This document shows positions 51,045 through 60,124 of a stretch of 64,000 nucleotides of DNA, piece after piece. Position numbers and translations under genes: made by a program. This DNA comes from Pedobacter sp. SYP-B3415. Lineage in GTDB: Bacteria; Bacteroidota; Bacteroidia; Sphingobacteriales; Sphingobacteriaceae. The notes below the pieces were generated by a model. That model worked only from the letters and a program-made list of their open reading frames with translations, had not been told where the DNA came from and did no database searches. Where the stretch lies: contig NZ_RXNQ01000036.1 in assembly GCF_004138205.1 (NCBI RefSeq), positions 62,001 through 126,000 on the forward strand, read 5' to 3'. The stretch's first letter is position 1. Every line of letters starts with the position of its first letter.

Positions 51045-51916
51045 TTACACCTGAACAGCAGCAAGCATCTCACAAAACTTCTTCATGGCGCGTTTTTCAT
51101 AGGCATGTTTCAGGGAGATGATGACGATAGTCCGTCTCATGTTATCCCCTTCTATCGGGATAGCCACAACCTCGGGGTCATTCACACTTGTATCGCTTAA
51201 TATGGTATGCCAATGCCTGCTCCTGACCATTTCGAATAATGTCGAAATATCATTTATTTCCATGCAAATGTTGGGCGAGAGCTTTCTCTGACTAAACGAT
51301 TCCTCAAAAAACTGTACACTGTTTTGGCCGCTAAAAGGCAGGGCCAGCGGCAAACCAGCCACCTCATCGAGCGAAATATGCTTGCGGCTTGCCAGCTCCG
51401 AATCTCTTGCCGTAACAAGGACCATGTTTGACTGCAGTAATGTCTGATATTTAGATGCAGGTCTTCTGTCGCTCCCAGGAAAGTCAGAATAAAATCAAAC
51501 TGATGCGACTGGAGTTTCTCCAGCAGATCTTTCGTGGTACCAAAAACGACCCGGATCTTAATTTTAGGAAAGCGTGCAGCAAATTCTATAAGCGTTTTCG
51601 CGAACAAAATACGCATTGAGTAAATCACACCGATTGTAAGATTCCATGTATTTAGGTTCTTAAGATCCTTTAATACCAGGTACCCCTCGTTAGCCCGGCT
51701 TATACTTTGTAACGCATAATCACTAAACAGATGCCCCGCCTCGGTCAATGTTATTCTTTTTCCAACCCGGTTAAATAAGGGAACATCAAGCTCTGCTTCC
51801 AGTTGCCCGATTTGCTGCGAAAGCGTGCGCTGGCTAATGTTCAGGCTTTTTGCAGCCTCAGTGAAATTTAATAATTCCTTCGCTCTAAGAAAGTATTTCA
51901 GCTGCCTCAGCTCCAT
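51045..51916 (-). pseudogene. LysR family regulator, frameshifted
   Basis: Two overlapping frames together make one LysR protein. The first (from MELRQLKYFLRAKE, 51916) holds the complete winged helix (AAKSLNISQRTLSQQIGQLE) and the start of the sensor domain up to FDFILTF. The second continues ASKYQTLLQSNMVLVTARD through the rest of the sensor domain to 51045. The shift lies near 51475-51495 and needs one missing base (or two extra). It is either a recent pseudogene or a sequencing error. It is divergent from the EthD-like gene, its likely target. An ATG at 51976 would add 20 residues. Confidence 0.85.
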
Positions 51917-51992
51917 GCTTATTAATCGGTTTTTTCGATGGATATCATCGAAAAATAGCGTTTTGCTTTCCCTCATGATATGCCAATATTTG

Positions 51993-52005
51993 AGTAAGTC
52001 TTACT
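51993..52005. promoter_or_regulatory. dyad between LysR and EthD-like genes
   Basis: AGTAAG-T-CTTACT is a perfect dyad containing a T-N11-A arrangement, 36 bp before the EthD-like ATG. It is a good candidate LysR site. Confidence 0.45.
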
Positions 52006-52040
52006 TAAATTAATCATTTCATTATTTAAACCACCCAGAT

Positions 52041-52448
52041 ATGAAACAAAAATTCATTTTATCAGCCCTGTTCTTAACGCTTTCGTTCGCGGCATTCAGT
52101 CAAAAGAATCCCACCGGTAGGACGGCTGAAAAAGGTTTGATCAAAATCACTGTCCTGTATCCCTATGCTGAGGGAAAAACCTTCAACATAAATTATTATC
52201 AAAGCAAACATATGCCTATGGTAGCCGGGTATCTGGGAAACAATCTTGTCAGATATACTATCGAAAAGGGCATCGCAAGCGGCATTCCGAATCAGCCGCT
52301 ACCGTTTACTGCCATCGGAACGTTTTATGTGAAAAATTTAGGCGATTACCAGGCTGCCATAGCCCCGCATAGAGATGCTATACGGGCAGACTTCGCGAAT
52401 TACACAAATATCGCCCCGGTAATTTTGGTAAGTGAGGTTATTAAGTAA
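52041..52448 (+). CDS. EthD-like protein with signal peptide
   Basis: 135 residues. A signal peptide (1-21, ending AAFSQ) precedes an EthD/dimeric alpha-beta-barrel domain: IKITVLYPYAEGKTFNINYYQSKHMPMV with the conserved His-Met-Pro, then FTAIGTFYVKNLGDYQAAIAPH. EthD domains are usually cytosolic and linked to oxidative breakdown; an exported form is less common. It is divergent from a LysR gene that is broken here. Substrate unknown. Confidence 0.8.
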   Translation: MKQKFILSALFLTLSFAAFSQKNPTGRTAEKGLIKITVLYPYAEGKTFNINYYQSKHMPMVAGYLGNNLVRYTIEKGIASGIPNQPLPFTAIGTFYVKNLGDYQAAIAPHRDAIRADFANYTNIAPVILVSEVIK

Positions 52449-52729
52449 CTACTATCCTCTTCACGCTTAATGAAAAAGATAGCGGCTGATATAAGATATC
52501 CATAAGTCCAGTGCACGTTAAAGGAACAGAATACATAAAGGTCAGTCGATCGATGAAGCTTCACGTAGGCGAAGTCTCTCTTTCATAGAATAGACTTTAT
52601 CTCTTATAGACATATTACCATTGAATCTTTAGGCGGTCAATTATGTCCAATTTGTTTCAGCATATGGTCGGGACTTCTGTTTTTTGTAGACCGACGACAT
52701 CTAAATAAGCGATGTACGCAAATAATATC
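52449..52729. other. spacer, nothing recognised
   Basis: An AT-rich 281-bp gap between convergent genes. Only a weak inverted repeat GTCGG / CCGAC near 52667-52695 was seen, and no coding frame of note. Confidence 0.35.
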
Positions 52730-53161
52730 TTAGGTATCTATCTTAATAAATATCGATTTGATCCCCTCTGATATCAATCTTTTATTTTGTACGCGGATTG
52801 CCAAAACTACTGAACCCGGATAGGTTGCATCCCATCGTCTAACCGGACCAGGATAACCAACATCAAACAGAAAGGAAAATTCAATTTCCGCGTACAAGAT
52901 ATTTACAGGGGTTTTATAAGCTACAATTTCTTCCATATCCAGCCGTACACCTTTTACGATTCCAGACAGATGATGTAAATTAAGTTTATTATGCCAAAAC
53001 TCTTCATTTTCATTGAGCGCTTCTAACACCTGTTTTTCTAGCAGCGGAGAGTTTACGTTTTCTGCGATCCAGTCTTCGTTTAAGTAGTGTGCCTCGAGTT
53101 GGAATTTCAGACTTACCTGCGATCTGCTGCCTTGTTCGATTTTGAGTAAAATTTCGTTCAT
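52730..53161 (-). CDS. hypothetical protein
   Basis: 143 residues from ATG 53161 (MNEILLKIEQGSRSQ). Soluble, mixed alpha/beta, with alternating strands in the C-terminal half (ILYAEIEFSFLFDVGY, PGSVVLAIRVQNKRL). No signal peptide and no family recognised. The longer frame start at 53191 lies inside the terminator of the mannosidase operon. Not evidently part of that operon. Function unknown. Confidence 0.6.
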   Translation of the reverse strand: MNEILLKIEQGSRSQVSLKFQLEAHYLNEDWIAENVNSPLLEKQVLEALNENEEFWHNKLNLHHLSGIVKGVRLDMEEIVAYKTPVNILYAEIEFSFLFDVGYPGPVRRWDATYPGSVVLAIRVQNKRLISEGIKSIFIKIDT

Positions 53162-53171
53162 AATTTTAAAT

Positions 53172-53204
53172 AAAAAGCCCCTGAATATCAAATCTCAGGG
53201 GCTT
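53172..53204 (-). terminator. terminator of the mannosidase operon
   Basis: A 10-bp stem AAGCCCCTGA / TCAGGGGCTT (53175-53184, 53195-53204), followed on the minus strand by U-rich sequence. Confidence 0.88.
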
Positions 53205-53226
53205 CTGTCTATGTGAATAGGTGGGG

Positions 53227-55518
53227 TTATTTACCGTCAGACATCGAATAAGGGAAGTCTGCTTTTGTTGTTCCGCGCTGTTTGTTCGGCGCCGATTTCA
53301 TGTCAAAATCGAGTGTAGCACCCTTCATCAGTGATGAGTGGCTCAGCCAGTTTTTCGTATGCGGTTTTGCATTGTATTTTAATGCATTCACATACCTGTT
53401 TGCGTCGCTGTTTGATGGTGCATTGATCACGACTTTCTTGCCGTTTTCAAGCGTAAGCGTCACCTTCTTAAATAGTGGGGCGCCAATTACGTACTGGTCG
53501 GTTGCCGGAGTTACCGGGTAAAAGCCCATTGCCGAGAACACATACCATGCAGAGGTCTGACCATTGTCTTCGTCGCCACAATAACCGTCAGGTGTTGCTT
53601 TGTACATCCGATCCATCGTTTCACGCACCCAGTACTGGGCTTTCCACGGCGCACCGCCATAGTTGTACAGGTAGATCATATGCTGGATCGGCTGATTACC
53701 GTGCGCATATTGTCCCATGTTAGCAATCTGCATTTCACGAATCTCATGAATCACACCGCCATAAGCGCTCTCATCAAACACTGGCGGCATAGTAAATACA
53801 GAGTCAAGCTTCTGAACGAATTTTTCGTTTCCACCCATCAGCTTTGCCAGTCCTGCAACATCCTGAAATACCGACCAGGTGTAGTGCCAGCTATTGCCTT
53901 CTGTAAAAGCTCCGCCCCACTTAAACGGACTAAATGGCGTTTGCCATGAGCCGTCTTTGTTTTTTGCGCGCATCAGGCCGCTTGACGGATCAAACAGGTT
54001 TTTGTAGTTCATAGCACGTTTCGCGTAGATGCCGATCTCACTTTCCGGTTTACCCAGGGCTTTTCCAAGCTGGTAAATCGTAAAATCGTCATAAGCATAC
54101 TCGAGTGTTTTTGCAGCGTTTTCGTTCACCCTTACATCAAAAGGAACATAACCGAGTTCGTTGTAATATTTTACACCGTTACGGCCGACCGCAGCAATAG
54201 GACCTTCGTTGTTTGCTCCGTTTTTCAGGGCTTTCCAAAGGGTCTCGATATCATAACCACGCAGACCTTTGATGTAGGCATCTGCTACTACCGATGCAGA
54301 GTTGTTTCCGATCATAATGTTCGCATAACCAGGGCTGCTCCACTCGGGCAGCCAGCCACCCTCTTTGTAGTCATTGATCAGGCCTTCCTGCATCTCCTTG
54401 TTAATCGACGGATAAACCAGGTTCAGGAACGGATATAACGCACGGAAAGTATCCCAGAAACCGGTACCGGCGAACATATAGCCCGGTAGTATTTCTCCAT
54501 TGTACGGGCTCCAGTGCATAATTTTGTTGTTAGCATCGATCTCGTACAGTTTGTTCGGGAAAAACAGGGTGCGGTACAGACATGAATAGAAAGTCCGCAT
54601 CTGATCAATCGTTCCGCCTTCAACAGAGATCCGGCTAAGGGTTTTATTCCAGGTAGCCTTCGCTTTCGCTTTTGTAGCTTCAAAGCTGTCATTGCCTACT
54701 TCACGCTTCAGGTTCAGTTCGGCCTGCTCAAAGCTGATGAAAGATGATGCTACTTTCATGTTCACTTTCTCTCCGTTAGCTGTTTTGAAACCCACTACAG
54801 CGCCTGAATGGTCGCTTTCAAGTTCAAGTCCGTCTTTCAGCTTATTTTTTTCCCAGGTCTTGCCCAGTACGAACGGCTTGTCGAAATAAATAACAAAGTA
54901 GTTCTTAAAGTTTTTTGGCAGCGGCCCGCGCGCATACTTTTTGGTATAGCCGATGATCTTCTTCTGTTCCGGGAAAATCTTTACGTAAGATCCTCTGTCT
55001 AACGCATCGATTACCACATAAGAACTATCGCTTTTTGGGAAGGTAAACCTGAACTGAGCGGCGCGCTCTGTCGGTACCAGCTCGGTAGTTACATTGTGGT
55101 CGGCAAGATAAACACTGTAGTAATATGGCTTTGAAACTTCAGCCTTGTGCGAAAACCAGCTTGCACGCTCGTCCTGTTCAAAACGAAGTTTTCCTGTGAC
55201 AGGCATAATTGCAAACTGTCCGTAATCATTCATCCACGGCGAAGGCTGGTGCGTTTGCTTGAAACCGCGAATCTTATCAGCATCGTAGCGGTATGCCCAT
55301 CCGTCGCCCATTTTACCGGTTTGCGGGGTCCAGAAGTTCATTCCCCATGGCACGGCTACCGCCGGATAGGTATTTCCGTTCGAGAGATCCGGTTTGGACA
55401 TCGTTCCCATTAGGGGATTGATCCACTCGACCGGGTCGCTCACTTTCGTAACCATCTGCGCTGCGAGCAGCTGCGCACAGGCCAGGCCGAAAGCCGTTAG
55501 TAAACTTTTCTTAATCAT
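53227..55518 (-). CDS. GH92 family alpha-mannosidase (copy 1)
   Basis: 763 residues from MIKKSLLTAFGLACAQ; signal peptide ending LAAQ. GH92 enzymes are calcium-dependent inverting exo-alpha-mannosidases. Visible signatures: INPLMGTMSKPDLSNGNTYP at the start, GTGFWDTFRALYPFLNLVYP, the acid-bearing FTEGNSWHYTW, HGNQPIQHMIYLYNY and the base motif GDEDNGQTSAW. The Glu in FTEGNSW is kept, so ordinary hydrolysis of mannosides is expected, not the Gln variant linked to mannose-1-phosphate. Last gene of the operon. Confidence 0.95.
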   Translation of the reverse strand: MIKKSLLTAFGLACAQLLAAQMVTKVSDPVEWINPLMGTMSKPDLSNGNTYPAVAVPWGMNFWTPQTGKMGDGWAYRYDADKIRGFKQTHQPSPWMNDYGQFAIMPVTGKLRFEQDERASWFSHKAEVSKPYYYSVYLADHNVTTELVPTERAAQFRFTFPKSDSSYVVIDALDRGSYVKIFPEQKKIIGYTKKYARGPLPKNFKNYFVIYFDKPFVLGKTWEKNKLKDGLELESDHSGAVVGFKTANGEKVNMKVASSFISFEQAELNLKREVGNDSFEATKAKAKATWNKTLSRISVEGGTIDQMRTFYSCLYRTLFFPNKLYEIDANNKIMHWSPYNGEILPGYMFAGTGFWDTFRALYPFLNLVYPSINKEMQEGLINDYKEGGWLPEWSSPGYANIMIGNNSASVVADAYIKGLRGYDIETLWKALKNGANNEGPIAAVGRNGVKYYNELGYVPFDVRVNENAAKTLEYAYDDFTIYQLGKALGKPESEIGIYAKRAMNYKNLFDPSSGLMRAKNKDGSWQTPFSPFKWGGAFTEGNSWHYTWSVFQDVAGLAKLMGGNEKFVQKLDSVFTMPPVFDESAYGGVIHEIREMQIANMGQYAHGNQPIQHMIYLYNYGGAPWKAQYWVRETMDRMYKATPDGYCGDEDNGQTSAWYVFSAMGFYPVTPATDQYVIGAPLFKKVTLTLENGKKVVINAPSNSDANRYVNALKYNAKPHTKNWLSHSSLMKGATLDFDMKSAPNKQRGTTKADFPYSMSDGK

Positions 55519-55569
55519 ATTTGTGGTGTTAGTGTGTTTTATTGGTTCGTTTGCGCTTTTCAACAGCCC

Positions 55570-56235
55570 CTAAATTTGCGGATTTTTTACATAATTTGTC
55601 CAAAGTTCATCAAGATGTGAACCGGTTTGCTCTTTCCAGAGTGCAGCTGTATAGGAATGATCGCGTAAGGCTGCATCAAGGCGCTGAACAGTACCCTTCT
55701 TTACCTTACTTTCAATCCATGCAAGAAAACGCGCTGTAATGCGATAGCTGTTTTTATATGAATGTTCAGGCTTTAGTTCAGGCAGTTTCCAATTTGCTGC
55801 AGCATTGTCCACGCCAAATTTCCAGCGTACATAATCGGCGATACCTTCTGTGAGCCAACCCGGTCCTACACTACGGCCGTAATCCTGCACAATGTGCATC
55901 ACCTCATGCGTAACAACATCGATATCTCCTGGGTGCTGTTTAAGCCACACCGGGCTGTAAACGACCTTGCCGTTATGCGTGGCGGCAACGCCCTTATAAG
56001 CAGTGTCAACAATGAACTCTACTTTCCTGAGTGTTTTTGGGTTATATTCTTTTGCAAGCTTCGGATAGACTTTAAAGAATGTTGAGATTAATTTCTCCTT
56101 GGTCTCAGGCGAAAATGCAGCATCGTTGCTGCTGTAGGTTAAGGTATAACCTTTTTTGCTGATCACTTCCTGCCCATGTGCGGTCAGGGAAAGTCCAGCT
56201 AGTGCAATGCATGCACCGGCAATTAATTTATTCAT
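55570..56235 (-). CDS. basic secretory protein (BSP) family metallopeptidase
   Basis: 221 residues; signal peptide ending AHGQ. The zinc site HEVMH (110-114) with Glu130 in WLTEGIADYVRW matches the BSP family, a gluzincin-like peptidase group first described in plants. It overlaps the upstream GH92 gene by 4 bp, so it belongs to the same transcript. Inference: it trims the protein part of mannosylated glycoproteins while the GH92 enzymes remove the glycan. Confidence 0.88.
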   Translation of the reverse strand: MNKLIAGACIALAGLSLTAHGQEVISKKGYTLTYSSNDAAFSPETKEKLISTFFKVYPKLAKEYNPKTLRKVEFIVDTAYKGVAATHNGKVVYSPVWLKQHPGDIDVVTHEVMHIVQDYGRSVGPGWLTEGIADYVRWKFGVDNAAANWKLPELKPEHSYKNSYRITARFLAWIESKVKKGTVQRLDAALRDHSYTAALWKEQTGSHLDELWTNYVKNPQI

Positions 56236-58469
56236 TTTGTCTGGTTATTTGAAAAAGGCTTGTAATTTATTGCTGCCCGGGGCAGGTCTTTTGTGCCCCA
56301 TGCAGTGTTAGGCAGCGGTCCCATAACAAGTTCCAGCTGCCCGCCGTTAAGCAGTTCATCGTGGGTAAACCACGAGCGGTCTAACGGCTTTCCGTTTAGT
56401 CTGGCCTGTTGAATATATACGTTCAGTTTACTGTTATTTTCGGCTGTTACCCGGAATGTCCTACCATTATCCAGTTTGATGCTGATGTCTGAGAATGTGG
56501 GACTGCCGATGCTGTACACCGGAATACCGGGTGTGACAGGGAAAAATCCGGCCATCGAAAATACAACAAAAGCTGTCATTCCGCCCCCGTCTTCGTCGCC
56601 GGGAATACCAAACAGGTTATCTGTATACCAGGTGTCAAGCAGCATTCTGATCCGCTTCTGTGTTTTCCACGGACTGCCAAGGTGGTTGTACAGATAGGGA
56701 ATGTGAAAGCTTGGTTCGTTGCCCATTACAAATTGGCCAACCAGGCCGGTGGCATCGGGAAAGGTATACCAAAGCTGGTATTTGCTCCGGCCCAGGCTTT
56801 CCCTGAACAGGTTGTCAAGCTTGTCCTCAGCATGTTTCTGCCCGCCCATCAACTCAAACAAGCCGGTAAAGTCATGTTTTACATCCCAGTTATAGGTATA
56901 GGCATTGTTCTCGGTAAAGTACTCACGACCACCCTGTCCGCCAGAAAACTTCGGATCAAAAGGTTCAATCCAGTTCCCGTTTTTATCCTTTGGCCAGACA
57001 AATCCCTTGTCTTTCCTGAAAACATTTCTATAGTTCCCGGCGCGCTGCATGAAAAGTTTGTAATCAGCGCCGTTTTTGCGCAGGTCAGCAAGCTGTGCAA
57101 TACACCAGTCGTCATAACTGTTTTCCAGAGTGACCGATACAGACTGCCGCTTTTCAAAACCATGCACCTCCTTTACGGTTTCTTTTTCGCCCGGGGCAAG
57201 GGCCGGCATGTAACCTTTTCTGGTATAAAAAGAATCCAGTGATGTTGCCGCACCGTTTCTCCAGGGCAGCAAAGTTCCCTCCAGCGAATTCTTACGTATT
57301 CCTTCATAGGCTTTGTCCATATCAAAGTTTGTAACGCCCTTTATACGGGCATCCAGAATCCAGCTTGCAGCATGATTTCCGGTCATACAGGGGTTGTCTC
57401 CGAAAACCAGTGCAAATGATGGCATCCAGCCTCCCTGTTTGTACATTTCAACATAAGAATCTATTTTCTGCCCCTGCATTTTAGGGTTGAGAATAGTCTG
57501 AAGCGGCTCGAGCGCTATATACGTATCCCAAAGCCAGTTATCTACAAAAAACGGTTTGTCTGAAACATGAACCTGATGATCGTACGCACTATAATACCGA
57601 CCATATTCATTGATATCGACCATGCGCTCATAACTGCGGTACAAAGATGTATAGAAGACACGCTTCTGCGCATCTGTACCACCCTGAACCTGCATCTGCC
57701 CGAGTTTTTTGTTCCACACGTCTGTTGCCTGTTTCCTTAATCCGTCGAAATCCCAGGCAGGGATTTCACGTTTCAGGTTAGCTTTGGCCTGCTCTACGCT
57801 GATAAAAGATATGCCATATTTCCATAAAATCGTTTTAGCGTTATTCGTAACCTTGAAATAGCTGGATTTATCGCCCTCGGGGGATTGATGCCGCGTAAGT
57901 TCTGTGTTCGCCTCGGCGTAAAAATAGGCCTTCATTCCGTTGAACTCCTCGATGCCTGAAAGCGCATTTTTACCTTCTGCACCTATGGATCCTCTCGTCT
58001 CATTCCCGAGCCTAAGGAAGTTTTCGGTCCCGGTGAACTCAATTTTAAAGATTCCACTGCGTTGCCCCGGACTAAACGCAAGCCTGATTCCCGTTTCGAT
58101 AAGATTTACCTGGTAGTACGATGGACTGATTGTTTCGTTCGCACTGGTAAATTTTCCGGCGGAGGCCGCATTCAGCTTTCCGGAAACGGGCATAAATCTG
58201 AACAGCCAGGGCTGTCTGTGCGATGAAATGCTAAGCGGAAAGTAAGCAATCTGGTCATCCAGCTGATCCTTTCTTGCAGGAAACACCCTTACCATGCTGT
58301 TCGGCTGATGCACGGCTGGTCTTGTCGGTTCCAGGATCAGGCCAACACCACCAATGGTGGGATCGACGTAATTGATCGGTGATACCTGCTGAGCATTCAG
58401 CGGATCGGAAAAAAGGGCGACCAGCATAGCCAGTACGCCCAGTTTTTTCAGCTTGGTTGGTTTAAACAT
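56232..58469 (-). CDS. GH92 family alpha-mannosidase (copy 2, divergent)
   Basis: 745 residues from MFKPTKLKKLGVLAM; signal peptide ending LNAQ. Signatures: INYVDPTIGGVGLILEPTRP, DNWLWDTYIALEPLQTILNP, FTENNAYTYNW, GNEPSFHIPYLYNHLG, and the base motif GDEDGGGMTAFVVFSMAGF. It differs from copy 1 at the substrate end (EPTRPAVHQPNSMVRV in place of the usual Gly-Asn-Thr-Tyr-Pro), so linkage preference should differ. The open frame runs upstream into the GH125 gene; that extension is rejected. Confidence 0.94.
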   Translation of the reverse strand: MFKPTKLKKLGVLAMLVALFSDPLNAQQVSPINYVDPTIGGVGLILEPTRPAVHQPNSMVRVFPARKDQLDDQIAYFPLSISSHRQPWLFRFMPVSGKLNAASAGKFTSANETISPSYYQVNLIETGIRLAFSPGQRSGIFKIEFTGTENFLRLGNETRGSIGAEGKNALSGIEEFNGMKAYFYAEANTELTRHQSPEGDKSSYFKVTNNAKTILWKYGISFISVEQAKANLKREIPAWDFDGLRKQATDVWNKKLGQMQVQGGTDAQKRVFYTSLYRSYERMVDINEYGRYYSAYDHQVHVSDKPFFVDNWLWDTYIALEPLQTILNPKMQGQKIDSYVEMYKQGGWMPSFALVFGDNPCMTGNHAASWILDARIKGVTNFDMDKAYEGIRKNSLEGTLLPWRNGAATSLDSFYTRKGYMPALAPGEKETVKEVHGFEKRQSVSVTLENSYDDWCIAQLADLRKNGADYKLFMQRAGNYRNVFRKDKGFVWPKDKNGNWIEPFDPKFSGGQGGREYFTENNAYTYNWDVKHDFTGLFELMGGQKHAEDKLDNLFRESLGRSKYQLWYTFPDATGLVGQFVMGNEPSFHIPYLYNHLGSPWKTQKRIRMLLDTWYTDNLFGIPGDEDGGGMTAFVVFSMAGFFPVTPGIPVYSIGSPTFSDISIKLDNGRTFRVTAENNSKLNVYIQQARLNGKPLDRSWFTHDELLNGGQLELVMGPLPNTAWGTKDLPRAAINYKPFSNNQTK

Positions 58470-58479
58470 CTCAAGTTGG

Positions 58480-59895
58480 TTAGACCAGCAAGTTCGGATT
58501 TTGCTGATAAGTTTTCCATAACAACTCGCCGAAAAGTGTATTCGACCATGCAAACCAGGAACGGGTGAATTTCTTCGGGTTGTCTTTGTGGAAAGATTCA
58601 TGCATAAAACCGGTGTCGCCATGCGTTTTCTGTAAAGTCTGGATGCATTTTTTGATTTCCTCCGGATCGTTTGAGGTAAGCGCACGCATGGTGATACTCA
58701 TTGGCCAGATCATATCCAGGCCAATGTGCGGACCACCGATACCCTCGCCTGCCGACCCTTTAAAAAAGAATGGATTGTCTTCTGACAAAACGTATTTGCG
58801 GGTGTTCAGATATACGGGATCATTTGCCGGCACCCCGCCAAGGTAAGGCAAAGACAACAGGCTCGGTACATTGGCATCATCCATCAGGTTGAAACTGCCA
58901 AATCCATTTACCTCAAAGGCATAAATCTTACCGTATTTAGGATGCGTTGTAGTAGCATGTTCTTTCAGCGCATTTTCAACCTCGGTAGCAAGAGCCTGTA
59001 GTCTCGAAGCGAGATCCTGATCTTTCGAAATTGCTGTAACCATTTCGGTTGCCTGCTTAAGACTGGTTACCGCAAAGAAATTTGACGGAATAAGATACGG
59101 GTAGATGGTGGCATCGTCGCTTGGACGGAACATGGAGCAGATCAGGCCCACCGGTTTAACCGGATACCCGTAACCATTCATCGGAATTCCATCAGTTGCC
59201 CAGGATGTGTTCCGCTGGAATTTGTACGGACCAAGGCTCGTTTTGCGCTGCTGTTCAATGAACGTTTTCAGCGTGGCTTCGATACCTTTTTTCCAGGTGG
59301 CATCGAAAGGTGTTGTATCGCCGGTTTCTTTCCAGTAGTGGTAGGCCAGACGGATCGGGTAACAAAGTGAATCAATCTCCCATTTGCGCTCATGGATGCC
59401 GGGCTTCATATCTGTAATATCGGTTTTCCACTCACCTTGTTTGTTCGGATCGCCATAAAACGCGTTCGCATACGGATCTTTCAGAACACATTTGGTCTGG
59501 TGTATAATCACACCTGCAATTAATGCCTTAAGCTCCTTGTCCTTATTTACAAACTGAAGGTAGGGCCATACCTGCGCCGAACTGTCGCGTAGCCACATCG
59601 CATCGATATCGCCGGTAATTACGTAGGTATCAGGCCGGCCGTCAACCTGCTTATGATAAACGGTTGTATCGAGCGTGTTTGGAAAACAGTTTTCAAACAG
59701 CCACGCCAATTCCGGATTTTTCACTTTAGACTGAAACGTTTTGATGGCCGCGTCTACAGACTTGCTTCTGAAATGGCGCTTGGCAGGGCTGACCCTGACA
59801 ACCGGGAACTGCGGAGCCGCTGCGAAAGACAGCTTACTGGCCATCAGGCCGGCACCCAATACACCAGTGTGTTTTATAAAGGTTCTTCGTATCAT
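58480..59895 (-). CDS. GH125 family exo-alpha-1,6-mannosidase
   Basis: 471 residues. It begins MIRRTFIKHTGVLGAG with an RR pair as in Tat signals. The GH125 body is complete: TYVITGDIDAMWLRDSSAQVWPY, HERKWEIDSLCYPIRLAYHYW, and C-terminal TGFMHESFHKDNPKKFTRSWFAWSN. Family enzymes remove alpha-1,6-mannose with inversion. It starts the GH transcript after the SusD terminator and is followed 10 bp later by GH92 copy 2. Together they cover 1,6-, 1,2- and 1,3-linked mannose. Confidence 0.95.
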   Translation of the reverse strand: MIRRTFIKHTGVLGAGLMASKLSFAAAPQFPVVRVSPAKRHFRSKSVDAAIKTFQSKVKNPELAWLFENCFPNTLDTTVYHKQVDGRPDTYVITGDIDAMWLRDSSAQVWPYLQFVNKDKELKALIAGVIIHQTKCVLKDPYANAFYGDPNKQGEWKTDITDMKPGIHERKWEIDSLCYPIRLAYHYWKETGDTTPFDATWKKGIEATLKTFIEQQRKTSLGPYKFQRNTSWATDGIPMNGYGYPVKPVGLICSMFRPSDDATIYPYLIPSNFFAVTSLKQATEMVTAISKDQDLASRLQALATEVENALKEHATTTHPKYGKIYAFEVNGFGSFNLMDDANVPSLLSLPYLGGVPANDPVYLNTRKYVLSEDNPFFFKGSAGEGIGGPHIGLDMIWPMSITMRALTSNDPEEIKKCIQTLQKTHGDTGFMHESFHKDNPKKFTRSWFAWSNTLFGELLWKTYQQNPNLLV

Positions 59896-59966
59896 ACGTT
59901 AAAAATAGAAAAAGTGCTGTATATAAAAACGATTTATCCCCGTTTTTTTACAGGAATTTCCGTCTT

Positions 59967-60005
59967 CCAACTAGTTGGTCACTTCTTTTCTGCAACAGAT
60001 TGCAG
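59967..60005. promoter_or_regulatory. two short palindromes upstream of GH125
   Basis: CCAACTAGTTGG (59967-59978, perfect 12-bp palindrome) and CTGCAA-CAGA-TTGCAG (59990-60005) lie 70-110 bp before the GH125 start. They may be operators of a promoter for the hydrolase genes; no TAnnTTTG box was found there. Confidence 0.4.
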
Positions 60006-60079
60006 CCCATTGCTGAGGTTATTAAGCTCACACAGTTAACTGACCGCAATTAAACTTAGCAATCTTGAGCCGTATCAAC

Positions 60080-60104
60080 AAAAAAGGCGCCCGAAGGCGC
60101 CCTT
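60080..60104 (-). terminator. terminator after susD
   Basis: On the minus strand AAAGGGCGCC-TTCG-GGCGCCTTT forms a GC-rich stem with a stable UUCG tetraloop and one bulged G, followed by U residues. It separates the SusCD transcript from the hydrolase genes, probably with partial read-through. Confidence 0.85.
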
Positions 60105-60124
60105 TATATTGTATCTCTTATACA

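Noticed and set aside
51045..51425. Separate small gene for the 3' half of the LysR region
   Set aside because: Its sequence is the continuation of the LysR sensor domain in another frame, so it is part of one broken gene.
58470..58685. 72-codon extension of the second GH92
   Set aside because: It runs inside the GH125 gene in another frame and precedes a normal signal peptide.
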